Below are positions 55,147 through 63,623 of a stretch of DNA of 64,000 bases, piece after piece. Numbering within the stretch: the stretch's first letter is position 1; each line of letters opens with the position of its first letter. The position numbers were made by a program, and so were the translations under genes. This stretch comes from Streptomyces sp. SCL15-4 (GTDB taxonomy: Bacteria; Actinomycetota; Actinomycetes; Streptomycetales; Streptomycetaceae), in the NCBI RefSeq assembly GCF_033366695.1, contig NZ_JAOBTQ010000001.1:2232001-2296000 (forward strand), given 5' to 3'. The notes below the pieces were generated by a model. The model ran no database searches and was not told where the DNA came from. It saw only the letters and a list, made by a program, of their open reading frames with translations.

Positions 55147-55159
55147 GTCGTCTCCGGAT

Positions 55160-57517
55160 TCAGCCGGTCTCCGGGGCGTTTCCCTGCTGTTTCGCCCGGT
55201 CGTTTCCGAGCCCGTAGCCGATCAGCATGGATTCGTACAGGTCCTGCCTGAACACGCTGCCCGTGGGTACGGCGTTATGGTCCAGGAACTCCTCCGCCGG
55301 GGCCTCGGCCATGCTCTCGCCAGCGGAGTAGATCTTTTTCTTCTCGTCGTCGGCGAGGTCCTCCATCCTCTCCTTGTGCTCGTCCACCGAGTTGTCGGAG
55401 ATGTTCCCGATCGTCTGGCCGATGACCTGTTCGGCGGCGCCGCCGGCGGTATCGGTCGCCAGCGGGATGAGCACCGCGGCCGTCCCCACGGCCGCGGTCG
55501 CGGGCAGGAAGGCGACGCCCGCCGCGATGCCCGCCGTGGCCCCGAACTCGATCCAGCCCGCCCGCTTGGCGACCGCCTTCTCGTAGTCCTCGTGGGCCTT
55601 GAGGTTCGTCGCCTCCACCTGGTCGGCCCGGGACTGGTCGAGCATGCCGTGCACCTCGGCGCCCACGCGCACGGTCGCCCTGGCCCTGGCGGCGACCTCG
55701 TCGTCGATCTTCCCGTCCGGGCCCACTGCCCCTTCCAGCACGCTGCGGGTGTAGACCTGCTCCGCGGCCGAGACCGTCGCGTAGGCGTCCGGGTGCTGCC
55801 CCAGGGTGCTGAGGAAGCCCCGGACGACGCTCCGCCCGTTCCCGTCCACGGTGTCCATGAAGTCGAGGTGGCCATCCGGATTCCTGCCCGGCGCGAACAC
55901 ACTGTCCGGATCGTTCTTGGCCAACGCCCAGTTGATGTCGTCGACGTAGCCGGCGCCCATGACGCCCAGGCTGTCGGCCATCGCCTCGTGGTGCTCCTTG
56001 AGCAGCCCCGGGTCCGCACCGTACTTCTCCATGACCTTCTGCATGACCGCGGCGTTGTCCGCGTCCCGCACCACACCGGCGTCCGGGTGCCCGACCGGGT
56101 AGCCGAGGGTCGCGGCCTCCAGGGCGTGGCCGAGGGCGTCGGGCATCTGGTCGAGCGACGCCTTGTTCTCCTTCTCGTCGAGCGAGTTGACGTCGGGGAA
56201 GGACTCCCACTTCTCGTTGCTGAAGAAGTCGAGGTAGTTGTCGATCGCCTCGCCGTCCTTGTTCTGCCCGAGGTCGGCCGTGGCACCGTGGTCGACCGTG
56301 CCGTCCTCGTTGTACGCGGTCGGCGGGTCGGTGAAGAACTTCTTCGCCGCTTCCGGACTGTTGCCGAGCGCTTCCAGCATGGCGGTGGCCGGGTCGTAGC
56401 CGGCCCCGTTGACGCCGGAGGGGTTGAACGGGTTCTTGAACGGACTGTTCACCACCTTGTTCTCGGCGAACATGTCCGGGTCCTTCTGGTGCAGTTGCGC
56501 CACGTGTTCGGCGATCGGATTGAGGAACTTCGCGTCGTAGTTCCCGTACCGCATGATCCCGCCGAGCAGTTGGTATCCGAACGGCCCGCCGTAGTCGTGC
56601 TTGGCCAGCGGAATCCGTTCCGTACCCAGCTTGCGGAGCTGCGGGCCCCACGTGTCGGTGAATTCCTTGTCATGGGAGGCGGTGGCCAGGTTGAGGCCGA
56701 GGTTCTTCTGAAGCTCCTGGACGTCCTTGAGGCGCTCCGCGTCGACCTTGCCGTACTCGTACGTGTCCGTGGAGAGCTGGCCGAAAAACGCGAGCGACTT
56801 CTCCGGGCCGAGCTTCTCGTAGAAGCCCTTGGAGAACGTCACCGATGAACTGTTGTCCTTCAGCAGCTCGTTGAGCTGCTGAAGTTCGGCGTGGGTGATG
56901 TCCCGGCCCTTGGCCGCCAGAGCGGCGGCGCGGGCGGCCTCCTCCTGGTCCAGCTTCGTGTACGTCGGAGCGTTGAAGTCCTTGCGGTCGGTGACGTTGG
57001 ATTCAAGGGTGTTCTTGAGGGCGAGGTCGGTGTCGTTGCAGTTGTCGACGATGAGGTCGATCCTCTTCTGCCACGACTCGATGTTCCGCCTCTCCTTCTG
57101 CAGGAACTCGCTGTAGTCGGGGTCGTGCTGCGCCGCGCGGTTCTCGGACAACGGATGCCGTGCCGTCACCTTGCCGTTTCCGTCCACGCGGATGCCGGCC
57201 GCGGGCCCTTCGTGATCCCGGATACTGATCAGGTCGTCCTTGGCCTTCTTGATGGCCGCGTAACCCTCTTCCAGGATCAGCTGCACACCCTTGGCCTCGG
57301 CCGCGGCATCCGCGAACTCCTTGACCGTCTTGCCGATGAACGCCTTGGTGACCCCTGCGTTGACGCCCTCCCAGGCCGCTCTGTCCGCCTTCGCCTTCAT
57401 CCCGTCGGCGGCGTCCGTGGCGAGCGTGTCCAGCTTTCCCGCCATCTCCGACCAGTCGTCGGCGGCGGCCTTCAGCTTCGCCACCGGGGCGTCGATGATG
57501 TCCTCGTACTTCAGCAC
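55160..57517 (-). CDS. Large WXG100-like N-terminal helical protein of unknown function
   Basis: 785 residues from GTG 57517, with GGGGGAG 8 bases upstream. The first ~110 residues are heptad-rich and carry AWEGVNAG in a helix-turn-helix position like the W-x-G of ESX/WXG100 proteins, which suggests an Esx-type (type VII) substrate fold. The middle is soluble and charged, with no catalytic motif I can name. A hydrophobic Gly/Ala-rich segment near residue 660 (GIAAGVAFLPATAAVGTAAVLI) is followed by an amphipathic helix and a polar tail. It is preceded 20 bases upstream by a small helical protein and followed by a lipoprotein. It is similar in plan to other large conserved Streptomyces proteins made with a short WXG100 partner; function is unknown. 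Confidence 0.75.
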   Translation of the reverse strand: MLKYEDIIDAPVAKLKAAADDWSEMAGKLDTLATDAADGMKAKADRAAWEGVNAGVTKAFIGKTVKEFADAAAEAKGVQLILEEGYAAIKKAKDDLISIRDHEGPAAGIRVDGNGKVTARHPLSENRAAQHDPDYSEFLQKERRNIESWQKRIDLIVDNCNDTDLALKNTLESNVTDRKDFNAPTYTKLDQEEAARAAALAAKGRDITHAELQQLNELLKDNSSSVTFSKGFYEKLGPEKSLAFFGQLSTDTYEYGKVDAERLKDVQELQKNLGLNLATASHDKEFTDTWGPQLRKLGTERIPLAKHDYGGPFGYQLLGGIMRYGNYDAKFLNPIAEHVAQLHQKDPDMFAENKVVNSPFKNPFNPSGVNGAGYDPATAMLEALGNSPEAAKKFFTDPPTAYNEDGTVDHGATADLGQNKDGEAIDNYLDFFSNEKWESFPDVNSLDEKENKASLDQMPDALGHALEAATLGYPVGHPDAGVVRDADNAAVMQKVMEKYGADPGLLKEHHEAMADSLGVMGAGYVDDINWALAKNDPDSVFAPGRNPDGHLDFMDTVDGNGRSVVRGFLSTLGQHPDAYATVSAAEQVYTRSVLEGAVGPDGKIDDEVAARARATVRVGAEVHGMLDQSRADQVEATNLKAHEDYEKAVAKRAGWIEFGATAGIAAGVAFLPATAAVGTAAVLIPLATDTAGGAAEQVIGQTIGNISDNSVDEHKERMEDLADDEKKKIYSAGESMAEAPAEEFLDHNAVPTGSVFRQDLYESMLIGYGLGNDRAKQQGNAPETG

Positions 57518-57537
57518 GTCGCGCGCTCCCCCGAGCC

Positions 57538-57966
57538 CTACTTCATGTATTCCGTGAGCACGGATATCCGCTTCAGGTCTCCCTCGACCTTCGCCTCGTC
57601 CTTGGCGTGCTGGGCCTTGCTGTAGTCGAGGTGATTCGAGATCTGCGCGCAGGCGTCCAGCAGCGTCTTCAGGTGGGTCTGCCAGAGGTCGTGCACCTTC
57701 AGCACGGCCGAACCGCTCACGAAGTTCCCGTTGGTCAGCGCGGTCGCCGCGTCGAACGTGGAGGCACGGGCGATGTCACCGTCCTTCGCCAGTCGGCCCA
57801 GCAGGCCGTACGCGTCGTTGCCGATGGCGCCGAGGTCGTCCCGGCTGACCACCAGGTCGATCCCGCCACCACCTCCGCCGCCGTCGGCCGGAACGCTGTC
57901 GATCCGCATGGCGGTCCGCTTGGCCGCCGCCGCGCGTAATTCTGACCATTCTTGCTCGAACGTCAC
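57538..57966 (-). CDS. Small helical WXG100-like partner protein
   Basis: 142 residues from GTG 57966 (begins V-TFEQEWSELRAAAAKRTAMRI), behind GGGGGA. An upstream ATG at 58017 would add 17 residues but lacks homology-like sequence. It has a Gly-rich hinge (six to seven Gly in a row near residue 32), then a helical domain with DLWQTHLKTLLDACAQISNHL, the Trp-centred hairpin typical of short Streptomyces proteins encoded before large WXG100-like partners. It is the first gene of the three-gene operon. Confidence 0.8.
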   Translation of the reverse strand: MTFEQEWSELRAAAAKRTAMRIDSVPADGGGGGGGIDLVVSRDDLGAIGNDAYGLLGRLAKDGDIARASTFDAATALTNGNFVSGSAVLKVHDLWQTHLKTLLDACAQISNHLDYSKAQHAKDEAKVEGDLKRISVLTEYMK

Positions 57967-58017
57967 GAAATCCCCCAAGTCCTCCAGGCAGGCCACACCA
58001 CCGTACTCGCGCGGCAA

Positions 58018-59146
58018 CCGACCTGATCACCTGTCTGTTGCTTCGTCACCCGCTCGTGTCTGAAAGGTAGTTGGTGTTCCGAGGTCCGGACGCAGGAAGC
58101 GGTCCGGTCAGGTTGACGCGGATCACGCGCTCGGACTCGTCCGGACTCATCCGGTCGGGTCTGCGGTGGTGCGAGGCCAAGGTGACGTCGGGCACGGCGG
58201 CCTCGGGCACGGGGGCATCGAGGCCACCGTCCGCGCGACGGCCGCCCAAGAGGCTGATGCTCGACGTAGCGGTCCGCGAAGATCGGACGGGGAGCTGACG
58301 CCAGACGGTTGCCCTTGGCCCGGGAGACACCTCGGTGAGGGGCGTAGGCAGGGCCGTGTTCGGCGGCGAGTTCGGGCCAGGAAGGTCGTCCGGGCGGCGG
58401 GCAGGGTCCGCGCGCCCGCCAGGCTCTCCGGCCCCCGGCGGCGTCTCGCGGCGGACCGCTGGGAAGCAGTTCTCCAGCGCCCGGCGCACGGTCTTCGACG
58501 GCCGCCCGAGCAGCTTTCGGAGCTGGTCGCCGACGCCGCGGTACCCATCGCCGATCAGCCGGGTCAGGGCCTTCATGCGCTCCACGGTGGGCGGGAACTG
58601 GCTGGGACGCTCGGCCGGCAGCCGTTTCCTCTTGTCCGGGAGCGGTCGCAGCACGATGTCCGTGCGGACGTCTCGCGGTCGTCCAGGTACGGACGCGGGA
58701 GACCCTCGTCGGCGGGGCGGAGGGTCATGCAGTAGCCGGGGTCGACTCTGGTCGTCCATGAAGGCGCGCCGAGCCCGAGCGGGTACCTGCCCTTGCCGTC
58801 GAAGGCCCCTTGAGGCCCGCGGGCACGGCGACGTCGTCGCCACGGGCACGCCAGGCCGCATGGGGTTTTCCTGCCTCGCGCGCGGGCCGTGAGGCGGCCG
58901 GAGCGTCAAGTGAGCGGGTGTGGCCGATCCGGCGGCAGGTCAGCTGCTGGAAGGGCCGGACGTGCCCGGCGCGGCGTTCCCGCCACCGGGCCGCGCCGGG
59001 CACGTCCGGGCAGAACCCGGGCGCGCTTCGTACGGGCCGGCCCGGCCCGGTGGCCGGTGACGAGGCCGGGCCACGGCAACGACTCGTCGCCGAGTTTCAC
59101 CTCGCGCACATCGCCGTCCGGCCCCGGACGCCTGCCGGGCCGTGGC
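58018..59146. other. 1.1 kb stretch without a confident gene; one large hairpin
   Basis: A minus-strand frame (58046-58909) has a locally plausible helical patch (ERMKALTRLIGDGYRGVGDQLRKLL) but is otherwise Pro/Arg-rich with frames that interrupt one another. It may be a decayed gene. The only firm structure is the inverted repeat at 58956-59009. Confidence 0.45.
58956..59009 (-). terminator. 19-bp perfect hairpin downstream of the RNase J gene
   Basis: CCGGACGTGCCCGGCGCGG (58956-58974) is the exact reverse complement of 58991-59009, with a 16-base loop. It lies about 140 bases beyond the RNase J stop on the same strand. It would make a very stable 3' end for that mRNA, though at this distance it could serve some other function. 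Confidence 0.6.
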
Positions 59147-60832
59147 TCACGCGTCGATGATGACGGGGATGATCAAGGGCTTGCGGCGGTACGTGCGGAA
59201 CGCCCAGTTCGCCACGGCGCGGGCGAGCAGCTGTTCGAGTTGGTGCGCGTCCCCGACGCCTTCCTCGGCCGCGGTGGCCAGGGTCTTCTCGATGACAGGG
59301 ATGACCGGCTCGAAGGTGGTGTCGTCGTGGACGAAGCCGCGGGCCAGGAAGTCGGGGGCCTCGGCGAGCGCGCCGGTGTCGGCGTCGACGATCGCCACCA
59401 CCGTGACCACGCCTTCGGCGGCGAGGGTGAGGCGGTCCTTGAGGGAGGCCTCGGTGGCGCCGCCGACTTCCATGCCGTCCACATAGACGTTGCCGGCGGG
59501 GACCTTGCCGGTGATGGACGCGCGCCCGTCGACGAGGTCGACGACGACGCCGTCCTCGGCGATGACGACCCGGTCGGGGTCGACGCCGGTACGGATGGCG
59601 AGGTCGCCGTTGGCCCGCAGGTGACGCCATTCGCCGTGGACCGGCATCACGTTGCGGGGTTTGACGATGTTGTAGCAGTAGACGAGTTCACCGGCGCTCG
59701 CGTGCCCGGAGACGTGCACCTTGGCGTTGCCCTTGTGGACCACGTGGGCGCCCCACCGGGTGAGCCCGTTGATGACCCGGTAGATGGCGTTCTCGTTGCC
59801 GGGGATGAGGGAGCTGGCGAGCAGGACGGTGTCGCCCTTGCCGATGCGGATCATGTGGTCGCGGTTGGCCATCCGTGACAGCGCGGCCATCGGTTCGCCC
59901 TGGGAGCCGGTGCACACGAGGGTGATCTTGTGGTCCGGGAGCTTCTCCAGCTCCTTGGTGCTCACGACCAGACCGGACGGGACCTTCAGATAGCCGAGGT
60001 CACGGGCGATGCCCATGTTGCGGACCATCGATCGGCCGACGAAGGCGACCTTGCGGCCGTGCTGGTGGGCGGCGTCCAGGACCTGCTGGATGCGGTGCAC
60101 ATGGCTGGCGAAGCTGGAGACGATGACCCGGCGGGGCGCGGTGCGCATGACCTGCTCGATCGCCGGGTTCAGCTCACGCTCGGAGGTGGTGAAGCCGGGC
60201 ACCTCGGCGTTGGTGGAGTCGGTGAGGAACAGGTCCACGCCTTCCTCGCCGAGGCGGGCGAAGGCGCGCAGGTCGGTGATGCGGTCGTCGAGCGGGAACT
60301 GGTCCATCTTGAAGTCGCCGGTGTGCAGCACCATCCCGGCCGGCGTCCGGATGGCGACCGCCAGACTGTCCGGGATGGAGTGGTTGACCGCGACGAACTC
60401 GCAGTCGAAGGGACCGAAGCCGCGCCGGTCGCCCTCCCGCACCCGCACCGTACGCGGCCGGATCCCGTGTTCCTTGAGCTTGGCCTCCAGGAAGGCCAGC
60501 GTCAGCTTGGAGCCGACGACCGGAATGTCGGACCGCTCGCGCAGCAGGTACGGCACGCCGCCGATGTGGTCCTCGTGGCCGTGGGTGAGGACTACGGCCA
60601 CGATGTCGTCCAGCCGGTCCCGGATCGAGGTGAAGTCCGGCAGGATCACGTCCACGCCGGGCTGGGTCTCCTCGGGGAACAGCACGCCGCAGTCGACGAT
60701 GAGCAGTTTGCCCGCGTGCTCGAAGACGGTCATGTTGCGGCCGATCTCACCCAGGCCGCCCAGGGCAATGACCCGCAGCCCTCCTGCAGGCAGGGGAGGG
60801 GCGGCTTTCAGTTCCGGGTGTGGATGACTCAT
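59147..60832 (-). CDS. rnj: Ribonuclease J (metallo-beta-lactamase/beta-CASP)
   Basis: 561 residues from ATG 60832 (MSHPHPELKAAPPLP), which matches the start and length of characterised Streptomyces RNase J; an ATG at 60871 would add 13 residues. The metallo-beta-lactamase signature HGHEDH is at 84-89, NHSIPDS and HTGDFK follow, and beta-CASP motifs are SSFASHVHR, GSQGEP and SGHASAGE. The C-terminal domain ends YRRKPLIIPVIIDA. It acts as a 5'-3' exo- and endoribonuclease in mRNA decay and rRNA processing. The usual neighbours (dapA, thyX) are absent, so it may be a second copy or rearranged. Confidence 0.94.
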   Translation of the reverse strand: MSHPHPELKAAPPLPAGGLRVIALGGLGEIGRNMTVFEHAGKLLIVDCGVLFPEETQPGVDVILPDFTSIRDRLDDIVAVVLTHGHEDHIGGVPYLLRERSDIPVVGSKLTLAFLEAKLKEHGIRPRTVRVREGDRRGFGPFDCEFVAVNHSIPDSLAVAIRTPAGMVLHTGDFKMDQFPLDDRITDLRAFARLGEEGVDLFLTDSTNAEVPGFTTSERELNPAIEQVMRTAPRRVIVSSFASHVHRIQQVLDAAHQHGRKVAFVGRSMVRNMGIARDLGYLKVPSGLVVSTKELEKLPDHKITLVCTGSQGEPMAALSRMANRDHMIRIGKGDTVLLASSLIPGNENAIYRVINGLTRWGAHVVHKGNAKVHVSGHASAGELVYCYNIVKPRNVMPVHGEWRHLRANGDLAIRTGVDPDRVVIAEDGVVVDLVDGRASITGKVPAGNVYVDGMEVGGATEASLKDRLTLAAEGVVTVVAIVDADTGALAEAPDFLARGFVHDDTTFEPVIPVIEKTLATAAEEGVGDAHQLEQLLARAVANWAFRTYRRKPLIIPVIIDA

Positions 60833-61336
60833 ACCTTGACGGTACCCGGAGAGGGGGAGGGGATGATTCATTGCCTCTGTGATCTCTTCTTCGGTACCGC
60901 CTCCGGTGGGTCAGCCGCGAGCCCGGTCGTGCCGGCGGAGGTCTCCTGCCCCTTGTCCCGGCGGCCGGCCTCCCGGTGCGCCCCGCCGCTGCGCCACCAG
61001 GTGTACGGCAGTGCTCCAGCGCCGTCGGCACTGCGCCGGAAGTGTGTCCGGTCTTGCCCAGATGCCCGCCGTCTCCTCGGCCGGGCAGCGCTCCCGGCGT
61101 CCGTGACGGCGCACTGCCACTCGGAGATCGGCTGCCGCCCCTGCCGGAGTCGGTACTGCCCTCACGGCGGAACGTGAAAACGAATCCGACCGGCGAGAAA
61201 TCCGTGCAAACACAGGCGCTGGAACGGGCGGCGCGAAACGGACGCAATATCCGGACGTCCGGACGCTTGGCATACGGCGAGCCTACGGGATTACCTGATT
61301 GCCGTCCGCAAGTAAAACTACCGGGGAGAAATGCGA
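60833..61336. other. 500-base intergenic region, no gene seen
   Basis: Upstream of RNase J and downstream of the cold-shock gene. 61160-61330 is A+T-richer than average and could hold the RNase J promoter. Open frames here are compositionally random and overlap each other. Confidence 0.5.
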
Positions 61337-61378
61337 GTAGCTGGGGCCCGCACCCCGAAGGATGCGAGCCCCAGCTAC
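61337..61378 (-). terminator. Terminator of the cold-shock gene
   Basis: 11-bp perfect outer stem (GTAGCTGGGGC at 61337-61347; complement at 61368-61378) plus an inner CGCA/TGCG pairing. It starts 20 bases after the csp stop on the minus strand. Confidence 0.8.
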
Positions 61379-61398
61379 AAGCTACGTGACAGGCAGCG

Positions 61399-61602
61399 TC
61401 AGGCGAGAACGATGTTCTCGGCCGTCGGGCCCTTCTGGCCCTGCGCGATGTCGAAGGTCACCTTCTGGCCCTCCAGCAGCTCACGGAAGCCCTGGGCGGC
61501 GATGTTCGAGTAGTGGGCGAACACATCGGCGCCGCCACCGTCCTGCTCGATGAAGCCGAAGCCCTTTTCCGCGTTGAACCACTTCACGGTACCAGCAGCC
61601 AT
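61399..61602 (-). CDS. Cold-shock protein, CspA family
   Basis: 67-residue single cold-shock domain, an RNA chaperone that melts mRNA structure. RNP1 is KGFGFI (13-18) and RNP2 VFAHY (27-31); the N-terminal [13 protein letters not shown] and the GQKVTFDI strand are canonical. The ATG at 61602 is set by AAAGGAG 7 bases upstream; the open frame continues into the leader but has no homology there. A long low-G+C leader and a strong terminator make it a monocistronic gene. Confidence 0.96.
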   Translation of the reverse strand: MAAGTVKWFNAEKGFGFIEQDGGGADVFAHYSNIAAQGFRELLEGQKVTFDIAQGQKGPTAENIVLA

Positions 61603-61969
61603 TTCATTTCTCCTTTGGGGCAGTGCATCGGGATCCGCACTGCGCGGACCCAGTGTCGCCGCGATGATCACCCCGCCCGGAAAAAAGAACCGGCTAACAA
61701 AAGCGCCTCCAGCGGCACAGAATGCCACCGCGAGGCACTTGAGGTTTTGGGAACCACAACTGCAACTGACACCGACAGTAGCACGCCGCAGCGGCCCGTG
61801 TGCGGCAAAGAATCCCACTCCACTTAATGCGGCAGAGAATCTGTCTACCTGTTCCGCCGAAATCTCAGCTCACGAGTACAGATATTGAATGAGCCGGAGC
61901 GTAACGTTGGTCGCGCTTCCGATTCTGAGGGAGTCAGGCGGTCAACGTCTCTCCCCCCGACCCACGCAG
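61603..61969. other. Low-G+C leader/promoter region of the cold-shock gene
   Basis: About 290 bases noticeably poorer in G+C than the rest of the window, consistent with a long structured 5' leader of the kind that controls cold-shock mRNAs. The far end borders the transposase remnant. No protein-coding content is recognisable. Confidence 0.5.
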
Positions 61970-62409
61970 GAACCTGCCCTTGGGCGAGTGGTGGATGGTC
62001 CGGCCCTGCGGCCTGGACGGGTGCTGCGGATTGGTGTTGCCTGGCGCGACGTCCCCGCCGAGACCGTGGACTGCTCCGGAGTCACGGCCTGGCGCCGGCT
62101 ACGGGACTGGACCGAGGCCGGAGTCTGGCCGCGCCTGCACGCCGTCCTGCTCACCGAACTGCGCCGCGCCGGCTCGCGCCTACCGCCGCCTTCTTCGGGG
62201 GCGCGGCATCAAACCACTGATCGCCCGTCGTGGCGTCGCCCACGGCTCCGGTCTGGGCAGGATCCGGTGGGTGGTAGAGCGCACGTTCGCCTGGCTGCAT
62301 CAGTTCAAGCGACTCCGCACCCGCTACGAACGACGTGCCGACCCATCAGGGCCTGCTCGAACTCGCCTGCAGCATCATCTGCCTCCGACGACTCCGAAGG
62401 GCGTTCTGA
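61970..62409 (+). pseudogene. IS5-type transposase remnant with the catalytic core deleted
   Basis: The N-terminal part (GVAWRDVPAE, CSGVTAWRRLRDWTEAG, LHAVLLTELRRAG) is read in one frame up to about 62172. The C-terminal part (RGIKPLIARRG, GRIRWVVERTFAWLHQFKR, TRYERRAD) is read in another from about 62185, and a further frame change near 62342 leads into HQGLLELACSIICLRRL and a stop at 62407-62409. The usual ~130 residues between the two halves, which carry the first two catalytic Asp residues and the DRGYD block, are absent. The element is therefore dead. It marks this end of the window as a site of past insertion. Confidence 0.85.
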
Positions 62410-62531
62410 AACGATCAGTTACTACGTAGACGACAGGACGACGACAGGACTAGGGTCTACGGCAGCATCGCGTGTCGGTCACCGGCCGGGTGAGACATGG
62501 AGGTGCCGGGACATGCCTTCGGAGGCATTCC

Positions 62532-62921
62532 TTGTCAGTCGAGTTGAACCACACGATCGTCCATGCCCGGGACAATCGGGAGTCCGCAGAATTCTTCGCG
62601 AACCTGCTCAGCCTTGAGATCACCGCTAAGTGGGGTCCGTTCATCGCGGTCAGCCTGAGCAACGGCGTCACTCTGGACTTCGCCACTGTTCCCGCGGACA
62701 GCATCACCCCCCAGCACTACGCCTTCTTGATCTCCGAGGAGGAGTTCGAGGCGGCGTACGCGCGGATCAGACAGCGCGGCATCGAGCACTACGCCGACCC
62801 CCACCGGAAGCAGCCCGGCACGATCAACCACAACGACGGTGGCCGCGGCGTGTACTTCATGGATCCGGCGGGCCATGCCATGGAACTCATCACCGTGCCG
62901 TACGGCGGCTGGACCTCGTAA
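62532..62921 (+). CDS. VOC-family (glyoxalase/dioxygenase fold) protein
   Basis: 129 residues. TTG 62532 is chosen because GGAGG lies 6 bases upstream and the protein then begins SVELNHTIVHARDN, the usual first strand of this family. Metal-ligand candidates are His7 or His11 in the first strand and Glu118 in HAMELITVPY. The single VOC module, with YFMDPAGH before the last strand, would dimerise to form the active site. Substrate unknown: glyoxalase, antibiotic-binding or dioxygenase-like roles are all possible. Confidence 0.85.
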   Translation: MSVELNHTIVHARDNRESAEFFANLLSLEITAKWGPFIAVSLSNGVTLDFATVPADSITPQHYAFLISEEEFEAAYARIRQRGIEHYADPHRKQPGTINHNDGGRGVYFMDPAGHAMELITVPYGGWTS

Positions 62922-63085
62922 CCACGTGCATCGAGGGCCGCATCCCCGGCGCGGAGTGCGGCCCTCAACCGCTGTATGTGCCCCACGTGATCGCCTCCGC
63001 CGCCCGGGCGCCGTCAGCATCAAAGGCGCGGTGGGTGATCCTTGTCCGGCCCCCTGTCGTTGCGTTGGGGTACCGACGTGGTGCA

Positions 63086-63193
63086 CTACTTGCGTCTCGT
63101 ACGTCCTATTACGGCTGCGACTGCCAGGACGGCTACGATTGTGATCACCAGAATTGAGATCGGCGTTCCGGACGGCCAGCCTTTGTAGGCCAT
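63086..63193 (-). CDS. Tiny single-span membrane protein behind the Rhs tip
   Basis: 35 codons from ATG 63193: MAYKGWPSGTP, a hydrophobic helix (ISILVITIVAVLAVAAVIG) and a positive RTRRK end, giving an N-out/C-in topology. It begins 11 bases after the stop of the Rhs-type frame on the same strand, the place where Rhs immunity genes sit. The helix composition is not what random G+C-rich DNA gives, and the local base composition is also lower in G+C. There is no strong ribosome-binding site, so it would rely on coupling. Confidence 0.5.
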   Translation of the reverse strand: MAYKGWPSGTPISILVITIVAVLAVAAVIGRTRRK

Positions 63194-63204
63194 CGTCACG
63201 TAGT

Positions 63205-63552
63205 TCATTTCACCTCACGAAGTGGCTCGGTCATAGATTCCTGAGTCGCAATTCTCCATGGGGCATCGGACACAAAACCGGCCTTCTTAGACGCAGACTC
63301 CGCAAAACTCATGAATGAGGTTCCGCTGGGATCGATGCGGTTGACGGGGTCGCCGGCAGCGTAGAGGTACGGATTCTGTTCCTGGCCGGAGGGGTCGGGC
63401 TGGGTGAAGCGGCCGATGTTGGCGTCGTAGTAGCGGGCCTGGAGGTGGTAGAGGCCGGCGGGGTCTTGGTAGTTGCCGGCGAACCGATGGGGTTGGTCGA
63501 CCGGTTCACCGGACTGGGCGGGCAGGTGGACGCCGCAGGGACTGGTACACAT
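63205..63552 (-). pseudogene. C-terminal fragment of an Rhs/YD-repeat protein
   Basis: The frame encodes the Rhs-associated core (PHRFAGNYQDPAGLYHLQAR, YYDANIGRFTQPDPSGQEQN, PYLYAAGDPVNRIDPSG), then a short variable tip (TSFMSFAESASKKAGFVSDA and 17 more residues). The thousands of bases of YD repeats that normally precede the core are missing; upstream sequence changes abruptly to an unrelated DUF4383-like fragment on the other strand. It is therefore a displaced 3' remnant, a common outcome of Rhs tip recombination. The tip after DPSG is unique and too short for a recognised toxin. Confidence 0.8.
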
Positions 63553-63623
63553 GCTTCCCCCCGTTAGGTTTTTCGCGGTCCTGCAACAGAGCCGTTGGCC
63601 TCCGGGTCCGGCATGGCTGTTCC

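Noticed and set aside
58046..58909. 287-codon minus-strand frame and opposing plus-strand frames
   Set aside because: One helical patch only; Pro/Arg-rich elsewhere and no convincing start. At best a decayed gene.
62535..63157. Frames on both strands overlapping the VOC gene
   Set aside because: They are out-of-frame readings of a well-supported VOC protein with its own ribosome-binding site.
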